From positions 14,902,501-14,966,500 of the forward strand of contig OU015651.1 of assembly GCA_907165275.2 (NCBI GenBank): a DNA stretch of 64,000 nucleotides, given 5' to 3'. Source of the DNA: Zygaena filipendulae (lineage: Eukaryota; Arthropoda; Insecta; Lepidoptera; Zygaenidae). The translations under genes and the position numbers were made by a program. Below, in pieces: positions 1 through 31,432 of the stretch. Below the pieces are notes generated by a model. The model saw nothing but the letters and a program-made list of their open reading frames with translations. It ran no database searches and was not told the origin of the DNA. Within the stretch, counting starts at the first letter, position 1, and the number at the start of each line of letters is the position of its first letter.

Positions 1-83
1 TTGCTGTCTACTTTTCGATAAGTAAGATGGTAAGCTGAACTTACTTATTTACTACATAAGGAAGTGTAAACCGGCCATTATGA
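1..83. repeat. End of a MITE (GTGTAAACCGGCC family)
   Basis: The stretch ends in GGAAGTGTAAACCGGCCAT and matches the right part of the complete copy at 55240-55596, including the shared TTGCTGTCTACTTTTCGAT and GGTAAGCTGAAC blocks. The other end lies outside the window. Non-coding. Confidence 0.6.
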
Positions 84-400
84 CTAGTAAATTGACTCTG
101 ACTCTGAGACTATTGACCGCTATTGACAGTGACTGTTAGTTACACAGGTTACACAGAACACACATACCCTGTTTTAATTAATTATTATATTTTTTTTCCA
201 GTCTATAAAGATATATGGCCTACTTAAACAAAGCAAGAAAACTACTTAAAAAAAAAAAAAAAAAAAAAAAAAAGAAAAAAAAATATATAATGCATGAATT
301 AATTAAATAGAGCGTTTCGAAGTTCCTACTTTGGAATGACGTCACCAGTTCAAAATTACGCCTTATTAATCTGTGATAGAGATGTCACTGTCGTATTAAC

Positions 401-550
401 ACTCAGAACAATAAAGCGTTCTCCACATTCGCGCGTGGTTCGCGCGCGAAGCCGCGACCCGCGAACTATAAGTGTGGTATCATGGTTCGCGGGTGTTTCG
501 CAGCTTCGCGCGCGAATGTGGAGCGCGCTTTACAGTATTCTTCTGAGTAT
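401..550. mobile_element. Foldback MITE inserted in repeat arm A
   Basis: Ends ACTCAGAA and TTCTGAGT are inverted. Inside them AAAGCG, CTCCACATTCGCGCG and their complements fold back. The partner repeat at 5219-5850 lacks this block and reads straight through, which marks it as an insertion. A GC-rich interior with repeated GCGCGAA is typical of a palindromic non-autonomous DNA element. A looser relative is at 13315-13478. Confidence 0.6.
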
Positions 551-616
551 TAATCTCCTGTGACACTCACAGAAAGATAACTTCAATATCTAAAAGCTAA
601 ATTATTAAGGTTGAAC

Positions 617-642
617 TGTAGACGGTTCATTCTCCGTCTACG
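617..642. mobile_element. Micro-palindromic insertion, copy 1 (26 bp)
   Basis: Begins TGTAGACGG and ends CCGTCTACG. The 8-bp repeat GGTTGAAC sits on both sides (609-616 and 643-650). Compared with copy 2 (4207-4236) it lacks four central bases. Copy 3 is at 40320-40338. Confidence 0.6.
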
Positions 643-1013
643 GGTTGAACTGTGTCAAGTTAGTTTAAAAAGTTCCAGTAAAGAATCGAAATGCATCTTA
701 CCGATATATTTAAAAGTAAAAACTTCAGAAAAAGGAAAAAAGGAAAATATGTGTTGACTGTATGCGCTTAGTTTCTTTTGCCTTCTCTGAAAGAGGCAAA
801 TGATTCCTAAAAAAATAAGTGACGTAATATGTTAAGCGTGGCTGTAATTGGTGTTTCGTTGCAACGTTCCATTTCACAAAATTAAAAGTTGAATATTTTG
901 GAAACTATTGATAATTATTAAGTAAATCTTTCACGATAATGCTTTTATATGGCTCTATTTTTGAAATATTGACACAATTACTTATAATAAATTTCATGCA
1001 AGTACCCTACCTA

Positions 1014-1633
1014 CTACCTACCCACTGCGTAAATAAAGCAGTAAATGGTAAACGCTCTGTGGCCTAATTTTCGTAATAAAATCTGAGCGATATCGCTGCG
1101 ATTCAGCTCTCAAAACGGGTTTTGCTATTCTCGTAACAAAAATTTTCTTAAAGTAGAAACGATCCTATCGAAGTCCGATTGACGAATCGCTTTAGCGTAA
1201 ATTCGTATTCGCGTATGAAAGTCGAACGTAAATCGAATTTGAACTTTTCGCTTTCGATATTCTGCAAATTTTTGACGTGTTTGCTCGATAGATTCGAAAC
1301 GATTAGATGTCAAAATTTGCGACTGGGGAGTCGTTGAACAAAAGTTCCTTTTTTAGTAGTTGTGCATTTTTTAAAGTGGGTTTTGCGTTTTATTTACAAG
1401 TGAAATTGAAATTATCTTTCATAAATTATACCTATATTATATTTTAACATGAGTTTAGGCATGTCATGGCTTCTTTTAGATCTTTACTGGAAAGGCCTTA
1501 TGGTCATCTACGGGCTGTAGATTATTATTATAAAACAACATAATTAATAGTACTTATTAGTACTTAAAACACAAGTACACAACGTCAACAACTCACTTTT
1601 ACGATATGCTTACATTAATTCTATCTATTACAG
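1014..1633. other. AT-rich region, probable left part of a Harbinger element
   Basis: No host gene is seen. The segment 1045-1320 is rich in TCGAA/TCGAT words, like 3500-3680, and CTCTGTGGCC near 1055 loosely mirrors CTCACAGAGCC near 3494. These may be eroded outer parts of the Harbinger element whose transposase lies between. At 1449-1490 a short stretch repeats the N-terminal codons MSLGMSWLLLDL found again at 2655, then degenerates. Confidence 0.35.
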
Positions 1634-2047
1634 ATTTTATGATAAATTTAAAATATCTGGCATTATAGGCTGTATTGATGGGACACTTGTGGCCATTATT
1701 AGGCCTACATTATATGAAGAATGGTATTTCAATAGAAAAGGATACCACTCATTAAATGTAATGATAGTAAGTGTACCTACTTTGTATGTATAGATGAAAG
1801 TAATCATTGTGCATTTACCTATTACATGTTTGTCAATCAATCACATCAAGTAATCAAAACAGATGATAATTGGCACAGTTAACTAATTCATTATTGTATT
1901 TTCAGATATGTGATGCAAACCTTAATATATTGTGTATAGATCCTAGTAGTCCAGGATCAACCCATGACTCCATTGTGTGGCGGGATCATCCTCTTAATTG
2001 CTATATTAATGAAAAATATAATAATGGAGAGATAATATTTTTTCTCG
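1634..2047 (+). pseudogene. PIF/Harbinger transposase fragment (HARBI1-like, two exons)
   Basis: Exon 1634-1766 encodes FYDKFKISGIIGCIDGT and, further on, KGYHSLNVMI. Exon 1906-2047 encodes ICDANLNILCIDPSSPGST followed by HDSIVW. The intron 1767-1905 has GTAAGT and TTTTCAG ends. These blocks match the DDE nuclease core of Harbinger transposases: the first catalytic Asp in GCIDGT, and the ICDAN and PGS-HDS motifs. The second exon ends at a GTATG donor, but no later catalytic exon was found. N-terminal domain, C-terminal core and accessory DNA-binding ORF are missing or broken, so the copy cannot be active. An alternative is a domesticated HARBI1-like gene, but the short broken frame argues against it. 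Confidence 0.75.
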
Positions 2048-2654
2048 GTATGTTTTGAGAATCTGGAAACTTGTTAAATAAAATGAAGTAACACCCAGCT
2101 TTGCTTGGTTTAATTTATTTCCCGAGGATTATCATTGGTATTTTTGGTAAAGTGTGAATGTCTTTTGGCACTTATCTCAATGCAAAATGTCTGTCTGCCA
2201 CAACCCTGCTGTGTTTCAGCAGCAGAGTTTATAGGGATCACACCTATCTGGGTAAACTAGTAAAAAAAATCATCTAAACCCTTTTTTAACAAAGAGAACT
2301 TCTCAAAGTCATTGATAATATTGATATGGGGGATTCAACACTAACAATAATACAAATAATATTAAAGGTAGTGTTTATTTCTAAAATCACAATTACAACA
2401 ATCACAGAATCAGACTTTTGTTATCCATTTTAATTGGCAGCTATATTTTAAAATGCTTAATACTAATATTGCTGTAACAAAAATTTTTCTTTTCCTTATG
2501 ACTAATACAACTACTTAATTAATAGGCATTACAATTTAATAATCACAGAATCAGATTTTGTTATCCATTGTATTTATTTGGTACCTACTTTGGTATATTT
2601 GTTTAATACTATGCCTTAGAATCAATAATTACCTTATATGAAAGAGATTTTAAT

Positions 2655-2830
2655 ATGAGTTTAGGCATGTCATGGCTCCTTTTAGATCTTGCTAATCAAG
2701 CAGACGCTGCTGATAATCGTCGACGACGAGCCGAAATGCGTATATTAGCTAACAAACCTTTTCAAATGACGGAAAAGGATTTTCAGAAGACAATCGCCTC
2801 AGCATATCATTGGTCAATCATTGGTCAAAG
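2655..2830 (+). pseudogene. Harbinger transposase N-terminal fragment
   Basis: The frame opens MSLGMSWLLLDLANQADAAD and continues with NRRRRAEMRILANKPFQMTE. An Arg-rich start followed by a short NPF/KPF-like segment is usual at the N terminus of insect Harbinger transposases. It lies downstream of the catalytic exons instead of upstream, and its first 12 codons are repeated at 1449, so the element is rearranged or two copies are nested. Confidence 0.5.
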
Positions 2831-3749
2831 ACTAGTGCAAGAATTAAGCACAGTAATACCCATATTTACTCTATACCTCAAGAAAAAAGATCTGACGCTT
2901 TATCAGTCGAAAATAAAGTAAGCCATATTATGTACCTATTATTTCTTCTATTGAATTGTGAATGGGTAATAAAACCCATGCCAAATTATCTTCTTCTTGT
3001 TTAATAATGGCGTCTATAATTATAATTTGCCAATGACAATGTTTCATTAGTAAAAATCTCTTCATCTAAAACGCCAATGACAATGTTAGATCGTTCCTCT
3101 GAGATAGTTCCCCAATTTAAAATATGGTTCTCTTCCTTTCTCTTCTGAGGTTCTCTTGCAGTTCATAGATGCTGAAAAGTGACTGAAGACACAACAGACA
3201 AAAACCAAGTTTGGCAATGACATACTCAATATTTGACTTGACACGTAAAATATTACCATTTTCTAGGACCAAAGAAAATTTCAATAGTTTGTATCATCAA
3301 ATTAATTGGCAATTTATGTTCCAAGTATTGAAATATCTGTGAAATGAGTTTTGATGTAAGAGCATGGTTTAAATTTTGTAAAAAAATCAGGTTTTCCTAT
3401 ATTTTTCTCCAAAATAAGTACTTTGGTACGTTTGGTGGCAATCATGTGGCAACATTATAAATATAACAAAGTCAATGGCTCTAAGGGCTAGTACTCACAG
3501 AGCCGTAATAAACGTTTAACAAAGTCAATAGTTACGAAAACGTTTAGAACTCGCCGAGCTCCAATCCTATTGTGTATCTATCCTATCGAAATGGTAGGAG
3601 AATAGGAAATTTGAATCGTTTTTCGATAGGACGATTTCGGAACTGCAACGATTTTTCGATCGTTTGAATTTACGAGAATCGGGCTACTGGTTATATTCTC
3701 TTTGAAAGCAGTCTTCAGAAAATGTTGTGATTAAAATTACAAAAGGTCT
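2831..3749. other. AT-rich stretch without a recognised gene
   Basis: Only short ORFs without recognisable domains. 3485-3680 contains GGGCTAGTACTCACAGAGCC and many TCGAT words, possibly the right end of the Harbinger element. Confidence 0.4.
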
Positions 3750-4013
3750 ATGGCAGTCTATTTAAGAATGTCATCATTAAAAATGGTCTACTCAGCTCTC
3801 GTTCTGAGTGCCCTTAATTATTGCACGGTTATAAGGAGTCTTCAGTATCATTGCTTTAATGACGGGAAAAAGAGAATACAAAAGCAATTTGTAAGGTTTT
3901 TACTAATTGACCGAGGAAAAAGGCTCCTAATTTATTATGGTGAAAGACTTGATCATCTAAAAATCTTAGCCATTGAGTCCCGTCGCTGCATCGCCGATAA
4001 GGTAGGTAATTAA
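3750..4013 (+). pseudogene. Non-LTR retrotransposon (jockey/I-like) RT C-terminal fragment
   Basis: The 87-codon frame contains LKMVYSALVLSALNYCTVI, then KRIQKQFVRFL and ERLDHLKILAIESRRCIADK. This spacing (YSALV-x-S-LNY, RIQKxFVRFL, ERLxxLxILxIExRR) is that of the region following the RT catalytic core in jockey/I-type LINEs. No polymerase motif (Y/F-A-D-D) or endonuclease is present. It is an isolated scrap. Confidence 0.7.
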
Positions 4014-5218
4014 AGTAAAAGTTAAACATCGAGCGGTGGAGGACTTTGTTTTAATTTTTATAATAATAATATGTAGTGAAGAAGTGATCGCGTGTTAAAG
4101 TTGGGTTTACACAGGCTATGACTAAAGTCGCACGATTTGACACATGAGCCGCCGCCAGCCATTGCTGTCGCTCCAAGCTATACGTTCTCAAACCACGTAT
4201 TGAAGCCGTAGATGGAGAATTCATTCTCCGTCTACGTATTGAAGCATAATATTATTATCTTAACGTGTCGGGTGTATTACTCCCTGTTTTCCGATTACAG
4301 AGCATAATGCGACTCAGTAGCGCACAATGCCGAAATGTGCTAATGCTTAATTGGAACGTGAAATAGTTTTCAAGTGCACCGTGCACCAGAATCCGTGCAC
4401 GGAATCAGAAACCGTTTATCAAAGAAAATAATACCTACTCTCTTACTTCTCTAACAGTTGTTCTGCAACTTTTTTCCTTTTAACCGATCCAGGAAAGGCG
4501 AAGGGACTTGGATATATTCTGCACGTATCGCCATCACGCGAAACAGTATTTTCAGAGTGAAGGATTGTGCGAAGCATTGCTGTAGTTGAAGCATCAACGT
4601 TGAGCATTATGTCGCATAATGCGCATTAGTGCTGTAATTGGAAAACAGGGACTAATATAATAGGATAAAGTATTAAATGTTTTATTTACATTGACGGAAT
4701 TATTGCATTGCAGTGTCGATTAAAAAGTTTAGACACTCGTACGTCATGTAGTAGTGACAATGGTCAATAACATGAGGACTTAGGAGCTTTTGGCGGGATT
4801 TTAGCAGTGACGGACGCCATTTTTATTTCTTTGTTTTTGCAAATTAGTTTATCGTGATTAATTTTGTGTCAATGTGGTAGATTTTGCATAATAGTGATCC
4901 ATCAGTGATGAACAATGTGTGGAAACAGTGAAATAAGATGAAATGGGGCATTCATCAGGAGGTTGTCGTTTTACTATACAATTTCCCACTGACCGTCCTA
5001 TTTATTTATTTATTAATCCAGACACAAAACATGTTACAGTTACTTAGATAATTAATTATAAATTAGATTTGCAGGGCTCTAGGCTGCTACTCAAAACTTA
5101 TGTCCACAGCGGGGTTATGATGCGTACAATCACACAATAAACTTAAATTAGGAACTATAATAATACCAATCAATTTATTAACTAATAAATATAATAATCA
5201 AATTGTGGTCACTACAAT
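4014..5218. other. Intergenic AT-rich stretch
   Basis: Apart from the micro-insertion at 4207-4236 I recognise nothing. It contains scattered GCATAATGCG words around 4300 and 4610 that look like eroded ends of a repeat in inverse orientation (CGATTACAGAGCATAATGCG and CGCATAATGCGCATTAG). Confidence 0.4.
4207..4236. mobile_element. Micro-palindromic insertion, copy 2 (30 bp, most complete)
   Basis: Two 14-base arms, CGTAGATGGAGAAT and ATTCTCCGTCTACG, are reverse complements except for one base and are separated by TC. TATTGAAGC stands directly on both sides (4198-4206 and 4237-4245), an 8-9 bp target-site duplication. Removing the insert and one repeat leaves continuous flanking sequence. Confidence 0.65.
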
Positions 5219-5850
5219 AGGGTACTTGCATGAAATTTATAATAAGAAATTGTGTCAATATTTCAAAACTAGAGCCTTAGAAAAGCGTTATCGTGAAAGA
5301 TTTACTAAAAAAATTTCAATAGTTTCCAAAATATTCAACTTTTAGTTTTGTGAAACGGAACGTTGCAACGAAACACCAATCACAGCCAAGCTTGGCACAT
5401 GACGTCACTTTTATTTTTTTAAGAAACATTTACCTCTTTCAGAGAAGGCAAAAGACACTAAGTGCATACAGTCAACGCATATTTTCCATTTTCTGAAGTT
5501 TTTTACTTTAAAATGCATCGGTAGATGCATTTCGATTCTTTACTGGAACTTTTGGAAGTAAATCGACACAGGTCAACCTTAATTTCGGTTTTGGATATTG
5601 AAGTTATCTGTCTGTCAGTATCACATGACCCTGTCAATACGACAGTGACATTTCTATCACAGATTAATAAGGCGTAATTTTGAACAAGTGACGTCATTCC
5701 GCGTTTCGGCGGTAAGGTCTAAAGTAGGAACTTTGAAACGCTCTATTTAATTAATTTATACATATATTTTTTTTTCTTTTTCTTGCTTTGTTTAAGTAGG
5801 CCATATATCTTTAAAATAGACTGAAAAAAAAAATTCATTGAAGTACCCTA
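5219..5850 (-). repeat. Dispersed repeat, arm B (inverted copy of 180-1013)
   Basis: Reverse-complement counterpart of arm A, without arm A's two insertions, so it shows the pre-insertion state of the family. It includes GTGACGTCATTCC near 5689 and the ACGCCTTATTAATCTGTGAT block in reverse. No coding capacity. Confidence 0.65.
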
Positions 5851-6299
5851 TTCCCAATCCCTGCTAGAGCATAACTACAGGAAGAAAACTAAAAAAAACA
5901 GTATTAACAAATTAATGAGACATTTATTGGAGAAACGCTTAAAGTTATAGGAGTTAGAGTCGAATCTTATTAAGGTTCAACTGTGAAGAGTTGCTGCCAA
6001 AAGTTCCGGTAAAGCATCGAAATGCAATGCATTTCGATGTAAATAACTCCTGAAGAAAATACAACTGCATTGGCTGTATGGACTTAGCTTCCTTTGCCTT
6101 CCCCATCAGGGGTAAATTTAACAAAAAAAATAGGACAATGACATTTATGATTGACTACTGACGTCTGTGTCATTGATAGAGGTCAAACGCTCAAGCCTCA
6201 AATCTAAGTCTAATTAATTTGTGCCTCAAATTGCAAAAAACTGCAAAAGAAACAACAGTCAACACTTTTCTGATGCGGTTTTCTTCACTAATTTCTCGC

Positions 6300-6305
6300 T
6301 CAGTT
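6300..6305 (+). promoter_or_regulatory. Candidate initiator for GOT1
   Basis: TCAGTT, 124 bp upstream of the GOT1 start codon, fits the arthropod initiator TCAGT. No TATA box is seen at the expected -30 distance. AGATA at 6327-6331 resembles a downstream promoter element but is offset by two bases. No transcript data support it. Confidence 0.35.
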
Positions 6306-6428
6306 GTTTTGTTTTAGTTGCTCGCTAGATACTCATTTACGTAATAAGACGCTATTTATTTGTAAGCTGTATCTAGATTAATTTAGTCGATTTTTTGTAT
6401 TAAAATTTAGGTAAACAAAACTAGGAAA

Positions 6429-27759
<21,331 letters not shown>

Positions 27760-27785
27760 AGCGACACTCTCTCTCTCTCTCGCAC

Positions 27786-27881
27786 CTATAGATGAGCAGC
27801 CGACCCGGTTGTTGGGATTAAACCCTCCTCGGGTTTAAACCCGAAAATCGCAGGCTTTTATCGGGTTGGTTGTCCATCTAT
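27786..27881. mobile_element. Small foldback element in GOT1 3' UTR
   Basis: TATAGATGAGCAGCCGACCC and CGGGTTGGTTGTCCATCTAT are inverted with several mismatches; the centre has an inner GGGTTTAAACCC palindrome. It lies 27 bp after the GOT1 stop codon. Confidence 0.6.
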
Positions 27882-27898
27882 ACTCGCACCCAAACCTG

Positions 27899-28114
27899 GA
27901 CCCTTATTCACCATGACACGTGGATAGCACGTCGCGTTAAGATAACGAGCCACTAAAATTATTGTTTTCAAAGAATTTTCATTTCAAAAAAATACATTTA
28001 CATCGTGTCATGTACAGAATATTACATGTATTACATGTACAGAATATTAAGCGTTTGGAATTGTGTTGAAAATGGGCAAGAAATATACATTTTTCTGGTC
28101 ATAGTGAATAAGGG
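27899..28114. mobile_element. MITE (CCCTTATTCACYATGAC family)
   Basis: Left ACCCTTATTCACCATGACAC, right GGTCATAGTGAATAAGGG, inverted over about 16 bp. Shares CGCGTTAAGATAACG and AGCGTTTGGAATTGTG with the copy nested in the DIRS element at 9439-9681. Confidence 0.65.
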
Positions 28115-28118
28115 CGCT

Positions 28119-28291
28119 GCCCCCTTAGCCAAGTTGAAAATCTATGACCGTTAACGCTAAAGAAAACTAAGGAACGTATCGTCACGTCACGTGGTCACGT
28201 AAAATCGTCCAATTAAAAGACCAGTTTTAAGTTATTTTTAGTTTTCTATGCGCTAATGATTATATTGATTGTCAACTTGGCTAAGGGGGCT
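28119..28291. mobile_element. MITE (GCCCCCTTAGCCAAGTTG family)
   Basis: GCCCCCTTAGCCAAGTTGA at the left and TCAACTTGGCTAAGGGGGC at the right. Shorter and partial copies are at 54411-54518 and 50195-50252. It abuts the previous MITE, so three small elements stand side by side in the GOT1 3' region. Confidence 0.75.
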
Positions 28292-28516
28292 CTTGAGACG
28301 GATGGCCCAAAACTACCGCCCGCTTAAAACAACATCAATGTGTACATTCTATTGAGTCAGCTGTTGGGTTTTGCGTTATTTTAAATTATGTAGAGTAAGT
28401 AGATGCATTGTTTTCAAAAGTTTTCTTAAAATCGGTAACATCCAAGTCGCGTCACAATTTTTTTTTAAGTAATCCTACTACGCACATATTCAAGCAGTCG
28501 TCAGTAAAGTTAAAAT

Positions 28517-29064
28517 AATAAAACCAACAATGTGATCTTTGTACACTTTGTATAATATGGAAATTATTTTTGGACCGTCCGACTTAAAAGAACACAGCAA
28601 TACTAATTATATACAATTATACTGGATAGTCACGACTCTAATGAGATTTTTATTTTTTATGTACCTACTATTAGTATGTTATAAATTATGTCATATTTAT
28701 TTTATTGCATTTTAGAAAACATTGCTTTTATTATGAATAGTTCAAGTAGAACTAACTTAATCTGGCGAGGTCTCTGCGTTTTAGTGAGCAAAACTATGTA
28801 TGGCAGTATTGTCTACTCTATACGAATGCTACTGAATTGTGAAAGCTTTGAAAATAAGACAGTATAGGTATAGGTAGTGAAAATAGACGTCAGTGATTTG
28901 CATATTTATAATACTAACATCGACATGTAGATTAGTCAAAAAAACGTTCCTATAAAATATAACACCAGGACGACTCATACATAGATCTATTTGAAAGAAT
29001 ATACATTCTTGAAATTTACATATTATTATATATTTTTAAAATATTGTTTTTTAAACTTAATAAA
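28517..29064 (+). terminator. Candidate GOT1 poly(A) signals
   Basis: AATAAA at 28517-28522 and again at 29059-29064, the latter followed by TTGTATTATTTTGATCGTTTGTTC, a GT-rich context. No earlier AATAAA was noticed after the stop codon, which implies a 3' UTR of 0.8-1.3 kb carrying the three MITEs. Confidence 0.4.
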
Positions 29065-29132
29065 TGTTGTATTATTTTGATCGTTTGTTCTTTTTTTGAT
29101 GTGAAATTTTAAACCATTGATGACCCGATAGA

Positions 29133-29195
29133 CGCAGTCACCATACCTATCCGCTAATCAAGAGATTCCGGGTTCGATTCCCGGTGGGGGTGAAC
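29133..29195 (+). repeat. tRNA-derived fragment (B-box bearing), probably SINE
   Basis: CCGGGTTCGATTCCCGG at about 29167 is a T-arm/B-box match with a perfect stem. The preceding bases do not fold into a full cloverleaf, no acceptor-stem partner is visible and the 3' part runs into GGTTCCATTTTCCAGTC. It fits the remnant of a tRNA-derived SINE better than a tRNA gene. Confidence 0.5.
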
Positions 29196-29199
29196 TTTG

Positions 29200-30159
29200 T
29201 GTGATGAACACAGGGTTCCATTTTCCAGTCTAGGCGTGTTTATATATCTATCTCTAGTATTATATGTATATTATGTAATATGTAGTATATACCACGTGTT
29301 GCTTGGTTTCCACGACAAGATTACAGCTTAGTGTGGGATAAAGTGTAATGAGCAAGCAAGTGGAAGTGGAAGTCATTGAGTTCGTGGTGGAACAAATGCG
29401 ACCTCGTTCGGTAAATAAATGCGTTTCAAATTCCGATAAAAAACTAATATTAAAAATAATGATTGTATTCGATCGATTTGATATTTTCAAAAAAAAAACT
29501 TCAACAGAAGTCCTTGTGAGCGAGAACTTATCAAAGCAAATAATGATGTAATTATTTATCGCACATTTAATTAGCGTAGCAGTAAATTAGCATTTTTAGC
29601 GTGCTTATCTTATTTTTATTATTATTAGCGAATCATGTTTATGGCAGCTATGTATATTGTACGATTCGTACGTTGTTGATAAATATACCTACTATTTCAG
29701 TTTTATGTGATTTTATTTCTATATTTTTATAGGTTCCTTATTGTGTTTCGTCACCGGTGACAATCCTGTAAATTCTAGACATTCACACAAAATTATTGCT
29801 TTTGATCACTAAACAAGGCTTAAAGGCTTGTTCCGATATATAGTTGAGTAATTTATGCACCTTAGAATAAAATTGTTCCAGCGCAATATACCTTTATTTC
29901 CACCTTCGCTTTCAAAGAGAGGCGTTTAATCGATTCGATAGGCCATATCCCAGTTGTCACTGCCTCGAATATCGTCAGTGGTGACAAATAATTTTATTTG
30001 TTCATGAAGATGTCGTGAGACCTCTAGCAGAATAGCTGAATCAGTGTAGATGGAAGAGATTGGAAACTCTATTTTACGCAATGCCAGCTTTAAAAAAAAA
30101 CTTAACAGTACCCGTATTTGTTTAGGAAAAACAAAAAAGAATATTAAAATGTTAATATT
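29200..30159. other. Intergenic region between GOT1 and PWP1 3' ends
   Basis: AT-rich. No gene, no structured repeat recognised. Contains a poly-A-like run near 29490 inside a non-coding ORF. Confidence 0.5.
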
Positions 30160-30165
30160 TTTATT
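30160..30165 (-). terminator. PWP1 poly(A) signal
   Basis: AATAAA on the minus strand, 78 bases after the PWP1 stop codon. Confidence 0.6.
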
Positions 30166-30242
30166 GAAACATTAAGTCGCTATTTAATATAGGCTATTTG
30201 ACAAATTTACATTAGATTACGGCTAGGTATGAAATGCGAAGA

Positions 30243-31399
30243 CTACGTCTCCATGGTGGCGTCGCCGGGCTCCGCGCGGGGCGGCGCCAGCGGCCGCGAC
30301 CCAAAGCGGCTGGACACTGGAAACAACAAGGTTCTTGTTATAAATAAGGTAAAGGTAGGTATACTAGCTGTTCCCTGCGGTGTCACCCGTGTTAATTTCG
30401 GAATTCCGGGATTAAAGTACCTTAAATATGTCCTAGCGGGGTCCAGGGTTACCCCTGACTACGTGTATGCAAAATTTCATGATAGCGTAAAAGGTAACAG
30501 ACTGACAGAGTTATTTTCTTTCCTTTATGGATTGAAAAAGCATACCATATTAATATGTTTGTATGCGCCGTTAGTTTATTGAGCGAGCGTTCATAAACTA
30601 ACCAAAAATATTGGATGGAGCAAACATACTATAATTTCTATGATTTATGTATGACTAGTTGTGCCCCGCGGTTTCACCCGCGTTAATTTCAAAGTTCCCG
30701 CAGGAATTCCGAGATTCCGAATTCCTATGTGTTAATAACTTTCGCGTTTACAATATTAAGTAGGATAATAATGTGTGCTGTGTCTGTGTACGTGTATGTG
30801 TGAGCAACGAGTATTGTTTAAATTAATATTATAATGATTTTTTTTACATAACATAATAGTAGATTATGCACCGAGGGAGTAAAGCACTGTCTTACGTCAC
30901 CGGCGGCATATTGTACCCTGAGCGTAACGAGGGACTCTAGAGTTAATCCCCGAGCGTAGCGAGGGGTTTAAGCTGCCCGTGACGAAGACAGGCTTTATCC
31001 TCGAGGTGCATACTCTACTTTTCATACCTACTGCGAGACATAAACCCTCTTTACACGGGCAGACGGTTTATTCGAATATAGAACTGGCCACCACAGGCGG
31101 ATCACATAAAAAGAAAACAAAACGCTAAGAGTTTTCGTACAAATAACGTTCCAAACTCAAATCACTTTACTCCCTTGGGAGTTTCATACAACATTACCTC
31201 CCTCTCTTGGGTCGAGATGTAATGCCTTGCTTTACGTTGAGATTGCGTGATATGTAATTGGACATTATCGAGCAGGTGGTATGAAAAAAAAAAAAATTAT
31301 GTGAGCGCGCGTGGGTATATGTGAGCGTGTGCATATGTGAGCGAGAGCATATGTGAGCGTGCGCATGTGTGAGCGTGTCGCTTTGTGCGGGTGGTGAGC

Positions 31400-31432
<33 letters not shown>

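Larger units (their letters stand above)
180..1013 (+). repeat. Dispersed repeat, arm A (inverted partner at 5219-5850)
   Basis: Reads as the reverse complement of 5219-5850 over most of its length. Matching landmarks are the T-rich block before GTCTATAAAGATATATGGCC, the ACGCCTTATTAATCTGTGAT block, the TTCGTTGCAACGTTCC block and the terminal TGCAAGTACCCTA. It carries two later insertions (401-550 and 617-642). No coding capacity is visible. Weaker relatives occur at about 5930-6130 and 50455-50600, so it is a dispersed family and not only a local inversion. Confidence 0.65.

Noticed and set aside
336..563. 75-codon plus-strand ORF
   Set aside because: Spans the boundary of repeat arm A and its foldback insertion; no coding features.
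1634..2047. Domesticated HARBI1 gene
   Set aside because: Only part of the catalytic domain remains, the next exon is missing and the N-terminal piece is displaced, so decay is the simpler reading.
29133..29195. Functional tRNA gene
   Set aside because: A B-box-like T-arm is present but no acceptor stem, anticodon arm or terminator makes a cloverleaf.
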